Positions 1 through 6,552 of a stretch of DNA of 17,447 bases are shown piece after piece. The translations under genes and the position numbers were made by a program. Origin of the DNA: Betaproteobacteria bacterium (GTDB lineage Bacteria; Pseudomonadota; Gammaproteobacteria; Burkholderiales; Burkholderiaceae_D). Position 1 is the stretch's first letter. The number at the start of each line of letters is the position of its first letter. The stretch spans positions 1-17,447 of the forward strand of contig JAATFN010000273.1 of NCBI GenBank assembly GCA_015655165.1. The letters run 5' to 3'. Under the pieces are notes generated by a model. It was not told the origin of the DNA. It saw nothing but the letters and a program-made list of their open reading frames with translations, and ran no database searches.

Positions 1-360
1 AATGGCCGCAAGAGACGGCACGCTTTTTTCAGCCCCTTCATAAGTTTGAAGAATTTCCTTCGACTCGCCAACTTTTTGCGATCACCGAAGGTGGTACGGC
101 TTGGCAAGCATTCAACATCTTGCCCTATAAATGCTTACAAGACAGCCGCAAGAATATTCGCCAAATATTCTCCTAAAATTCAAGAGAAAGATTTACTGAA
201 TCTGTATAACACGCTGACCTATGATCATCATCCGACAAACACGGATTTGCGGCAGGAAATTGCATTTTATGCACAAGATTTTCGTAGTATTGGTGTTCTG
301 AAAAAAAGTACCGATCCAGAGCGTTTTGCCAATCATGTCTATGCCAACGTATTGGGTTAA
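1..360 (+). pseudogene. ABC transporter substrate-binding protein, 3' part, frameshifted
   Basis: This is the C-terminal end of a periplasmic solute-binding protein of the NMT1/SsuA-like type; the 5' end lies outside the window. Two reading frames each look coding over different parts. Frame 3 from base 3 gives a plausible helix (ITEGGTAWQAFN) up to about base 128 but stops at 174. Frame 1 takes over and gives AARIFAKYSPKI, then a typical ending with STDPERFANHVYANVLG before TAA at 358. Removing one base from the AAAT at 129-132 joins the frames as PYKAYKTAARIF or PYNAYKTAARIF, which reads naturally. So a +1 insertion, or a sequencing error in the A-run, is the best explanation. The stop lies 3 bases before the permease start, as expected for one operon. 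The family assignment rests on motif resemblance and on the permease and ATPase next door. The substrate is unknown. Confidence 0.62.
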
Positions 361-363
361 GCA

Positions 364-1449
364 ATGAGTGCAACAACAGTGCAAGTAGCACCCTCAGATG
401 AAGGTGCATACCATGAACCACCACCCAAACGGGATATTTTTCCGGTCACAATTGAAGACTTGTATACAGAGGCAATCTATCGCCCTGTCACATGGCATAC
501 AGGTCTGATTGCAGCGCTGGTATGGATCGCTTTTGGTCTGTATACCTGGTTGCAGCCGAACCATGTTGCCGGATTTGCCGGTGACTGGGCTTTTACCGGA
601 GAGTTTGGTATTGCCGGTATTGTCGTTGGCACACTGTTGTTTATTGCCTCGACTATCTGGGTGCAGCGTACACAATGGTTTGTGTTAAATATCATCCGCC
701 CGGCAGGAAAATGGCTGATTGTTATTCCGATCGTATTAACAGCGTGGGAATATTTTACGGCTAAAACAGGTATTTTGCCTGTCCCGTTTTTTGCACCACC
801 ACAGTCTTTAATCGAGGTGTATGCAGAAGACTGGCCAAGGTTGACCGATAGTGTTTTTAATACGTTCAAGTTACTCGGCACAGGGTTTATTTACGGTTCT
901 GTTGTCGGGTTCCTGACAGGTGTTGCGATTGGATGGTCACAAGCGATCGGTTATTGGGTGCATCCTCTGTTACGTGTGTTGGGACCAGTGCCGCCAACAG
1001 CATTGCTGCCATTAACTTTTTTTATTTTTCCAACCAGCTATTCAGCAGCGGTATTTTTAATTGCATTGGCGACAGGCTTCCCGCTTGCAATATTGACCTG
1101 GTCGGGGGTTGCCAGTGTCAATAAAAATTATTATGACGTCGCACGCACGATGGGTGCTTCTCAATGGTTTCTTGTCTTGCGTGTTGCTGTTCCGGCTGCT
1201 TTACCGCAAGTGTTTGTTGGCTTGTTTATGGGCTTGAGCGCTTCTTTTTCTGTATTGGTCGTGGCCGAAATGATGGGCGTCAAATCCGGTCTGGGCTGGT
1301 ATCTGACATGGGCACAAGGCTGGACTGCCTACAACAATATGTATGCTGCAATCATTGTCATGGCATTACTGTTTTCAGGATTGATAACACTGCTTTTTAT
1401 TCTTCGTGATCGCTTGTTATCCTGGCAAAAAGGGACTGTGAAATGGTAG
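364..1449 (+). CDS. ABC transporter permease, NrtB/SsuC/TauC type, with N-terminal extension
   Basis: Inner-membrane permease of a binding-protein-dependent importer (BPD_transp_1 family), 361 residues. The C-terminal two thirds are the usual core: several membrane helices from about residue 115 and the cytoplasmic EAA loop at about 258-288 (DVARTMGASQWF, then VPAALPQ), which docks on the ATPase. Typical members are about 250-280 residues. The surplus is an N-terminal extension with a polar 40-residue tail and two extra hydrophobic segments at about 46-63 and 80-100. The start at 364 follows the upstream stop by 3 bases; no strong ribosome binding site is seen, so translational coupling is likely. 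The 3' end overlaps the ATPase start by 7 bases. The family (nitrate, sulfonate, taurine, pyrimidine-precursor importers) is clear, but the sequence does not identify the substrate. Confidence 0.9.
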   Translation: MSATTVQVAPSDEGAYHEPPPKRDIFPVTIEDLYTEAIYRPVTWHTGLIAALVWIAFGLYTWLQPNHVAGFAGDWAFTGEFGIAGIVVGTLLFIASTIWVQRTQWFVLNIIRPAGKWLIVIPIVLTAWEYFTAKTGILPVPFFAPPQSLIEVYAEDWPRLTDSVFNTFKLLGTGFIYGSVVGFLTGVAIGWSQAIGYWVHPLLRVLGPVPPTALLPLTFFIFPTSYSAAVFLIALATGFPLAILTWSGVASVNKNYYDVARTMGASQWFLVLRVAVPAALPQVFVGLFMGLSASFSVLVVAEMMGVKSGLGWYLTWAQGWTAYNNMYAAIIVMALLFSGLITLLFILRDRLLSWQKGTVKW

Positions 1450-2273
1450 CTGTATTAAACAAAGTAGACGCATTTTCTGCACAAAATGCATCTTTGCATA
1501 GACCGGCTCCAGGTGCTAAGGGTAGTAAAATCGATATCACCAATGTGAGTCATGCCTTTGATACACCGAAAGGCAGACTGCCGGTTTTGTTGAATGTCAA
1601 TTTGACTGTACAAGCTGGTGAATTCGTTGCATTGCTGGGGCCCAGTGGTTGTGGCAAGTCGACTTTACTGAGACTGGTTGCAGGACTTGAGCCGCCAACA
1701 CATGGCGAGTTGCTGCAAGATGGCAAACGCATTAGCCAGCCGGATCCTTCACGTATTGTTGTGTTTCAAGATCCTACGCTGTTTCCATGGAGAACCGTAT
1801 GGGATAACGTTGCGCTTGGTTTGCAAGCACGCGGTTTGCTGGAAAAGCATGATGAGCGGGTCGAGGATGCTTTAACGCGTGTTGGACTTTCACAGTTTGC
1901 ACAAAGTTATCCACATCAATTGTCCGGTGGTATGGCGCAACGTGTGTCGTTTGCCCGGGCATTGGTCAATGATCCAGAATTATTGATCCTGGATGAACCT
2001 TTGGGGAAACTTGATTCGTTAACGCGTCTGGCAATGCAAAGCGAGTTGGTTGAACTGTGGCGTAGAAATAATTTTTCGGCACTATTAGTGACACATGATG
2101 TGGAAGAGGCTTTATTTCTTGCGCAACGCGTTGTCATTTTTGGTGACAGACCTGCACAAATTAAAGCCGAACTCAACGTGGATCTTCCTTACCCGCGTAA
2201 AAGAAGTGATCCTGTCATTGTTGAACTACGCCGGGAAGCATTACATCATTTGGGGTTGGATGCCAGTTGGTAG
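1443..2273 (+). CDS. ABC transporter ATP-binding protein, NrtD/SsuB/TauB type
   Basis: Cytoplasmic ATPase that powers the upstream permease, 276 residues. All nucleotide-binding motifs are present: Walker A GPSGCGKST at about 66-74, Q-loop Gln109 in VVFQDPTLFPW, signature LSGGMAQR at 160-167, Walker B LLILDEP at about 180-186 and H-loop His218 in LVTHDVEEA. The FQDPxLFPW stretch is characteristic of the nitrate/sulfonate/taurine subfamily. The sequence after Walker B reads LGKLD where FGALD is common. The ATG at 1443 lies inside the permease 3' end, giving a 7-base overlap that indicates coupled translation. The first 30 residues are a polar tail before the ABC domain. Substrate unknown. Confidence 0.92.
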   Translation: MVAVLNKVDAFSAQNASLHRPAPGAKGSKIDITNVSHAFDTPKGRLPVLLNVNLTVQAGEFVALLGPSGCGKSTLLRLVAGLEPPTHGELLQDGKRISQPDPSRIVVFQDPTLFPWRTVWDNVALGLQARGLLEKHDERVEDALTRVGLSQFAQSYPHQLSGGMAQRVSFARALVNDPELLILDEPLGKLDSLTRLAMQSELVELWRRNNFSALLVTHDVEEALFLAQRVVIFGDRPAQIKAELNVDLPYPRKRSDPVIVELRREALHHLGLDASW

Positions 2274-2277
2274 AATG

Positions 2278-2314
2278 AGGAATGCGATAGCAGGGGAGCA
2301 TTCCTGCCATTTTT
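2278..2314 (+). terminator. Hairpin with T-run after the ATPase gene (terminator or attenuator)
   Basis: AGGAATGC at 2278-2285 pairs with GCATTCCT at 2298-2305 in an 8-bp stem, followed after 4 bases by TTTTT at 2310-2314. A competing stem, GCAGGG (2290-2295) with TCCTGC (2302-2307), sits closer to the T-run and cannot form at the same time. It may end or reduce transcription before the cytochrome c gene. Termination was not tested. Confidence 0.45.
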
Positions 2315-2382
2315 ATACTGGCTTTTGACCGAGTCGCCGCATCAAAAAAGCGACAGGTTGTTGATGTCTTATTACACTTTGC

Positions 2383-3552
2383 ATGAATACTCTCCCGATG
2401 ACCGAATGGGTCAACCATTTGTTGGTGATATTGCAATGGTTGCAACATCTCGTATTGACATGCATTTTCTGGTTGACAGGGACAGTAACAGAATTCGGAC
2501 AGCCTGCCTGGATTTTTAGCCGGCGTATTGCTGCAGAAATGTTACGTATCGACCATGGCCTGGCACGGCAGATGGTTGCCAGTATGATTGGTGCAAGTGT
2601 GCTGTTGTTGTTATTGGTAGTATGGATTGTATGGAAACGTAGAAGATGGCAAATCCTGATTGTATTTGTTGTCGTGTTGTGGGTTGTACCATGGCCATCA
2701 TCAGATATTGTGTTAACGGATGCGTATCCCACCAGTTTTCATCAATCAACAACAGGTTTTAGTACAGACACCATTGTGCAAGGTGGTGATTTATATCGGC
2801 AGTATTGTGTATCTTGTCACGGCGTAGATGGTAAGGGGCAAGGAGAATTGGCCGCCTCATTGAAACAATGGCCGCCTAATCTGGCAAGTCAGTTGTTAGG
2901 TAGTCGTGCCGATGGTGAAGTTGCCTGGCGTATCATGCATGGCATGCAAAGTCGTACTGGTGAAGTCACGATGCCAGGTTTTCAGGGGCGTATTACACCA
3001 GACGAAGTCTGGTCATTAATGGATTACATGAAAGCGTTAGCAGCAGGAGAAGGCGCTAAACGTGATGGTGTTTGGCCAATTCCTGTACCGCTACCCGATT
3101 TTGTTGTCACGTGCGACAAGCAGGCACCGACGACATTACGCATGCTAAGAAACAGGCAACGGGTACGTCTGGTTGCAACAGGTAGTAGTGCACCGGTGAT
3201 AGAAGATCCACGGCTATGGACGATTATGGTCGGTCGCAAAGGCTCAGCGGTAAATGCAAGCAACGATATTGCCTGCTCGAGTGATGATGATGGTGTATGG
3301 CAAAGTCTGGCGCTTATTGCCGGCACGACTTCAGAGAATTTTTCAGGTGTACAGTTTTTGGCAGATAGAGATGGCTGGTTACGTGCACGTACGGTAACCA
3401 CGTGGGGCAGTAGTGATTTTCTTTGCCGCTCTGATGAGATTGTGCCTACAAATAATCAGGCCGATACAGTGTTGGCAGGCGGACTGGATGATCTGATACA
3501 GCGTATGGATAAGGAACCGGTACAGTATGTCAAAGGGGGATTTTCTCATTAA
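2383..3552 (+). CDS. Membrane-anchored c-type cytochrome with a C-terminal extra domain
   Basis: Probable membrane-bound monohaem cytochrome c, 389 residues. Hydrophobic segments lie at about 11-33, 66-84 and 90-103. The haem domain, expected in the periplasm, spans about 125-222 with the attachment motif CVSCH at 142-146 and a likely distal ligand Met197 in TMPGF. The stretch from about 232 to the end is not haem-binding. It has three cysteines and a strand FLADRDGWLRAR that resembles a redoxin/Sco-type strand, but no CxxC thiol pair, so I leave its fold open. The start is uncertain: ATG 2383 and ATG 2398 are both in frame and neither has a good ribosome binding site. It follows the ABC genes by about 110 bases containing a hairpin, so it may be the last operon gene or separately expressed. 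A haem electron carrier beside an importer suggests a shared respiratory or oxidative pathway, but this is inference. Confidence 0.82.
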   Translation: MNTLPMTEWVNHLLVILQWLQHLVLTCIFWLTGTVTEFGQPAWIFSRRIAAEMLRIDHGLARQMVASMIGASVLLLLLVVWIVWKRRRWQILIVFVVVLWVVPWPSSDIVLTDAYPTSFHQSTTGFSTDTIVQGGDLYRQYCVSCHGVDGKGQGELAASLKQWPPNLASQLLGSRADGEVAWRIMHGMQSRTGEVTMPGFQGRITPDEVWSLMDYMKALAAGEGAKRDGVWPIPVPLPDFVVTCDKQAPTTLRMLRNRQRVRLVATGSSAPVIEDPRLWTIMVGRKGSAVNASNDIACSSDDDGVWQSLALIAGTTSENFSGVQFLADRDGWLRARTVTTWGSSDFLCRSDEIVPTNNQADTVLAGGLDDLIQRMDKEPVQYVKGGFSH

Positions 3553-3592
3553 CCAAATTGTCTTCCCTGTCTTTTTATCTAACATAACAACC

Positions 3593-3620
3593 AGCCCACT
3601 TGCTTGCGGGCTATTTGTTT
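3593..3620. terminator. Weak hairpin between convergent genes
   Basis: AGCCC at 3593-3597 pairs with GGGCT at 3608-3612 and is followed on the plus strand by ATTTGTTT. The 92-base gap separates two converging transcription units, so a terminator is expected here. The stem is short and the T-run is interrupted, so this is only a candidate. Confidence 0.35.
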
Positions 3621-3644
3621 GCACATTATGTGTGGCAATAAAGA

Positions 3645-4412
3645 TCAGCTAACAATTGCAGTTGCTGCATTGTTATTGGTAGAGAGTACTCCCAACCAGG
3701 TCAGGAGCTGACTGCGTAATGCAACAAAATCATGATGGTTGACCGCTCTAGGGCGTGGCAATGCCACACGCACTTCGTGTGCGATACGACCTTCATCCAT
3801 GACGAGTACGCGATCTGCAAGTAACAGTGCTTCTTCTACATCATGGGTCACAAGTAATACCGCACATTGGTGACGTATCCATAATTCATTGACAAGATCT
3901 TGTGCCTTGGCACGCGTGAGTGCATCCAATGCGCCAAATGGTTCATCCAGCAAGAGCAGATCCGGCTGGCGTACCAGTGCACGGGCCAATGATACACGCT
4001 GCGCTTCTCCTCCGGACAATACCTTGGGCCAGACGTCGGTACGATGGCTTAGGCCAACTTCGGCTAACGCTTCACAAGCACGTTGTTTGTCGGGTCTGCC
4101 AGGCAGAGACAGTGCGACATTGCGCCAGACTTTTTTCCATGGCATCAGTCTTGGTGCCTGAAAGCCTACTGAACGCAATTGCGCGACTTCTATGTCACCT
4201 TCAACTTCCTGATCCAGTGCTGCAAGAATGCGAAGCAATGTGCTTTTCCCGCATCCCGAGCGACCGATTAACACAACAAATTCACCGGCCTTGATATCCA
4301 GATTAAGACTGTCAATGACGGTACGTGTACCAAATTGACGACTTAACTTGCGTACCTTGACAGCCAAACGTGGTTTGTCTGAAATAAACCGTGGGTCGAT
4401 AGTATCAGGCAT
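3645..4412 (-). CDS. ssuB: Aliphatic sulfonate-type ABC transporter ATP-binding protein
   Basis: Cytoplasmic ATPase of a sulfonate-type importer, 255 residues from the chosen start. Motifs: Walker A GRSGCGKST at 50-58, Q-loop Gln85 in VGFQAPRLMPW, signature LSGGEAQR at 132-139, Walker B LLLLDEP followed by FGALD at 152-163, and H-loop His190 in VTHDVEEA. The short gap between the Walker A helix and the Q-loop and the GRSGCGKST form are typical of SsuB. I chose the ATG at 4412 because an AGGA and a GAGA lie just upstream and it follows the permease stop by 14 bases. An in-frame start at 4529 would add 39 residues, lie inside the permease gene and lack family similarity. It is the last gene of the minus-strand sulfur set. 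The exact substrate (alkanesulfonate, taurine or another organosulfur compound) cannot be read from the sequence. Confidence 0.9.
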   Translation of the reverse strand: MPDTIDPRFISDKPRLAVKVRKLSRQFGTRTVIDSLNLDIKAGEFVVLIGRSGCGKSTLLRILAALDQEVEGDIEVAQLRSVGFQAPRLMPWKKVWRNVALSLPGRPDKQRACEALAEVGLSHRTDVWPKVLSGGEAQRVSLARALVRQPDLLLLDEPFGALDALTRAKAQDLVNELWIRHQCAVLLVTHDVEEALLLADRVLVMDEGRIAHEVRVALPRPRAVNHHDFVALRSQLLTWLGVLSTNNNAATAIVS

Positions 4413-4426
4413 ATATTTTCTCGATC

Positions 4427-5356
4427 CTAATGTCCGGTAAATGAGGGGCGCCATGCCAGAAGTACTTTTTCCAGTAGCCGGACAATCAGATCCACGGCTA
4501 AGCCCAGTAAGGCATAGACGACAAGGCAAACAACGATGACATCCGTTTGGAACATTTCGCGGGCTGTATTGAGAAGGTAACCAATACCTGCGGTTGCATT
4601 AATTTGCTCTCCAAAAACCAATGCCAGCCAAGATACACCAAGTGCATAACGTATGCCAACTAATACGCTCGGTAATGCACCGGGGAGAATGACATGACGT
4701 ATGAGTCCCCAGGACGATAGCCCCAGCGTACGTCCTGCTTCGATCAAAGACTGGTCAACGTTACGAATCCCGGAGTAGATGTTTAAATACAGTGGAAAGG
4801 CGGTTGCTAACGCAATTAATGCCACCTTAGGCTCTTCTCCGATACCAAACCAGATGATCAGTAATGGAATGAGTGCAACATTGGGAATCGTGCGTAGCAT
4901 TTGCATGGGGGAATCAATGATATCTTCCCCAAGACGGAACAGGCCGGCAAATATCGCAAGTAAGGCACCAAGACTGCCCCCGACTGCCAAACCAAGCAAT
5001 GTACGCTGCAGCGAGACATGGATCGCGTCAGGTAATTCGCCCGATTGCCATAAGTCGATTGCCGAAGATAAAACACTTAATGGATCAGCCAGAATGCTTG
5101 CGGGCAGTAAACCGGATACAGAAGCGATATGCCACAGTAATACCAATGCAATCGGAGACATGGCACGCCGTAACCAGCGTGGCAAATCGTATGACGGTGT
5201 ATGGCCGGAGCGTGTTGAGATTTTCTCCAGTGGTATGTCCCGCGGCAAATGTGGATTAACCGCGATGCGACTGTTCTGTAACGGTGGCGTTGGTGTTGTG
5301 AATGTCGACTCTGGCAATATTGTCGGTGTGATTGTCAGTGTGTTTTCTGAAGACAT
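4427..5356 (-). CDS. ssuC: Aliphatic sulfonate-type ABC transporter permease
   Basis: Inner-membrane permease, 309 residues. From about residue 65 it follows SsuC closely: first helix (IALVLLWHIASVSGLLP), the MQMLRTIPNVALIPLLIIWFG segment at about 151-171, the EAA loop at about 206-232 (EAGRTLGLSSWGLIRHVILP), and a C-terminal helix pair. The first 60 residues are a Pro/Thr-rich, probably disordered tail longer than in most SsuC proteins. The start at 5356 is supported by GAGGA about 10 bases upstream. It sits 14 bases after ssuA and 14 bases before ssuB, so the three genes are surely co-transcribed. It is paired with the substrate-binding protein just upstream. Confidence 0.92.
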   Translation of the reverse strand: MSSENTLTITPTILPESTFTTPTPPLQNSRIAVNPHLPRDIPLEKISTRSGHTPSYDLPRWLRRAMSPIALVLLWHIASVSGLLPASILADPLSVLSSAIDLWQSGELPDAIHVSLQRTLLGLAVGGSLGALLAIFAGLFRLGEDIIDSPMQMLRTIPNVALIPLLIIWFGIGEEPKVALIALATAFPLYLNIYSGIRNVDQSLIEAGRTLGLSSWGLIRHVILPGALPSVLVGIRYALGVSWLALVFGEQINATAGIGYLLNTAREMFQTDVIVVCLVVYALLGLAVDLIVRLLEKVLLAWRPSFTGH

Positions 5357-5370
5357 GATATGGATCCTCT

Positions 5371-6360
5371 TCAGGCTAAGGGGAGTTCAGGATAAACATA
5401 TTGGTTGAAATCGATATTTCCCTTCAAGATCCCGTTTTCTACCCAAGTATCATGCGTTTGTTTTATGCGTGCTACCAGCGTTTTATCAACCGGCGTACGT
5501 CGATACAGCACCAGTTCATCATATAGGGAAGCAACAACATCCTTATCTTGTTTGGAGAATTTGCTATACCAATTCAGATAGTTGTCACGATGTTGGCGGC
5601 CCCATTCATAACCTTGGTCATTTAAGTGCGAGAAGTGGGCAATGGCTGCCAGTTTGCCTGGATCAGTCAATGCTTGTGGTGTGGCACTATTGACAAAGAG
5701 TCCAGAATTGACCTTGGTGCCATCATTGAGTATTTTTGCTCCGAGCGAGCCGATAGCGCGTGCTTTGAAGATACCCCAGATCGCCCATGCGTCGATACTG
5801 CCGGCACCAAATGCGGCACTTGCATCCGTTGGAGAAAGAAAGGCAAGTTTCACTTCATTTTGTGCGATACCGGCCTGTTTTAATAAACCGACAACCAGAT
5901 AATGGGCGACACTGCCGCGTGTTGTGGGGCAGATGGTTTTGCCGCGTAAGTCACTTAATGTCTCAATGCCACTGTCTTTACGCGTAATGAGTGATGTGCC
6001 CAAGCCGCCATTGTTCCAGGCAGATACGATCTTGACCTTGGAGCCGCCAGCGATAGCACTGACAGTGGGGGAATCATTAGCCCCACCAATATCGGTTGCA
6101 TTCGCCTTTAATGCTTCGTGCAAGTTGACCGCTGCAGGATAGGATGACCATTCGATTTTATACGGTACATTATTCAGTAAACCGGCAGCATTTAACATGC
6201 CTTGAATGGCGCTGGTCTGGTCGCCAACGCGTAACGTTACTTTGGAGAGATCGACTGCTTGAGCAGCTGCCCAAAGTTGGCCTGGATTGACGCCTGCTGT
6301 CAGTGCAGCTGCTGTCATGGCGCGCATTACATCACGCCGGGTGAAATGTCTTTGAGTCAT
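5371..6360 (-). CDS. ssuA: Aliphatic sulfonate-type ABC transporter substrate-binding protein
   Basis: Periplasmic solute-binding protein of the SsuA/TauA family, about 329 residues. The N terminus has a twin-arginine-like export signal, TRRDVMR at residues 7-13, then a hydrophobic stretch and a likely cleavage site near WAAAQA at about 30-35. Hallmarks follow: VTLRVGDQ, the GGANDSPTVSAIAGGSKVK ligand loop, the DLRGKTICPTTRGSVAHYL segment and an SIDAWAIW stretch. I prefer the ATG at 6358-6360 because GCAGG lies 9 bases before it; the in-frame ATG at 6367-6369 abuts that same GCAGG, leaving no spacing, and would add three residues. The gene lies 192 bases after the rhodanese gene, and that gap has an AT-rich stretch that could hold its own promoter. 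SsuA is the family I would call; other organosulfur ligands are possible. Confidence 0.9.
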   Translation of the reverse strand: MTQRHFTRRDVMRAMTAAALTAGVNPGQLWAAAQAVDLSKVTLRVGDQTSAIQGMLNAAGLLNNVPYKIEWSSYPAAVNLHEALKANATDIGGANDSPTVSAIAGGSKVKIVSAWNNGGLGTSLITRKDSGIETLSDLRGKTICPTTRGSVAHYLVVGLLKQAGIAQNEVKLAFLSPTDASAAFGAGSIDAWAIWGIFKARAIGSLGAKILNDGTKVNSGLFVNSATPQALTDPGKLAAIAHFSHLNDQGYEWGRQHRDNYLNWYSKFSKQDKDVVASLYDELVLYRRTPVDKTLVARIKQTHDTWVENGILKGNIDFNQYVYPELPLA

Positions 6361-6409
6361 CCGTGTCATCCTGCAGAGTATGAAGTAATGACGAGCTTAA
6401 GATTTTTTT

Positions 6410-6433
6410 ATTAATATGTCGAATAATATTAAT
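6410..6433 (-). promoter_or_regulatory. AT-rich inverted repeat upstream of ssuA
   Basis: ATTAATAT (6410-6417) and ATATTAAT (6426-6433) form a perfect 8-bp inverted repeat with an 8-base spacer, and a further AATAATTAATATTA lies at 6448-6461. The block is 50-100 bases upstream of the ssuA start and is far more AT-rich than its surroundings. This fits a promoter with a site for a LysR-type regulator such as those controlling ssu genes (CysB, Cbl, SsuR), but no specific consensus was matched. Confidence 0.4.
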
Positions 6434-6511
6434 GAATTATTATATAAATAATTAATATTATGATGGGGCTGAAAATCGCCTATAACGTGCCTTTTTCCGA
6501 TGGCGCGTCGT

Positions 6512-6546
6512 ACCGGCTGTGCAACGTCTGGTGCAACACAGCCGGT
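6512..6546 (-). other. Strong hairpin just after the rhodanese gene
   Basis: ACCGGCTGTG (6512-6521) and CACAGCCGGT (6537-6546) form a perfect 10-bp stem with a 15-base loop, starting 6 bases after the rhodanese stop codon. There is no T-run on the minus-strand side, so it is not a classic intrinsic terminator. It could stabilise the mRNA end, act with Rho, or partly uncouple ssuABC from the upstream genes. A 7-base direct repeat GTGCAAC (6519-6525, 6531-6537) overlaps the stem and loop. Confidence 0.5.
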
Positions 6547-6552
6547 GTAACG

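Noticed and set aside
2325..2519. 64-codon plus-strand ORF overlapping the cytochrome start
   Set aside because: No family features; it overlaps the cytochrome N-terminal membrane segment in another frame.
4413..4529. Longer start for the ssuB-like gene
   Set aside because: It would lie inside the permease gene and adds residues with no resemblance to SsuB; the ATG at 4412 has a better ribosome binding site.
4779..5408. 209-codon plus-strand ORF opposite the permease
   Set aside because: It is the shadow of the ssuC-like gene, which has clear family motifs on the minus strand.
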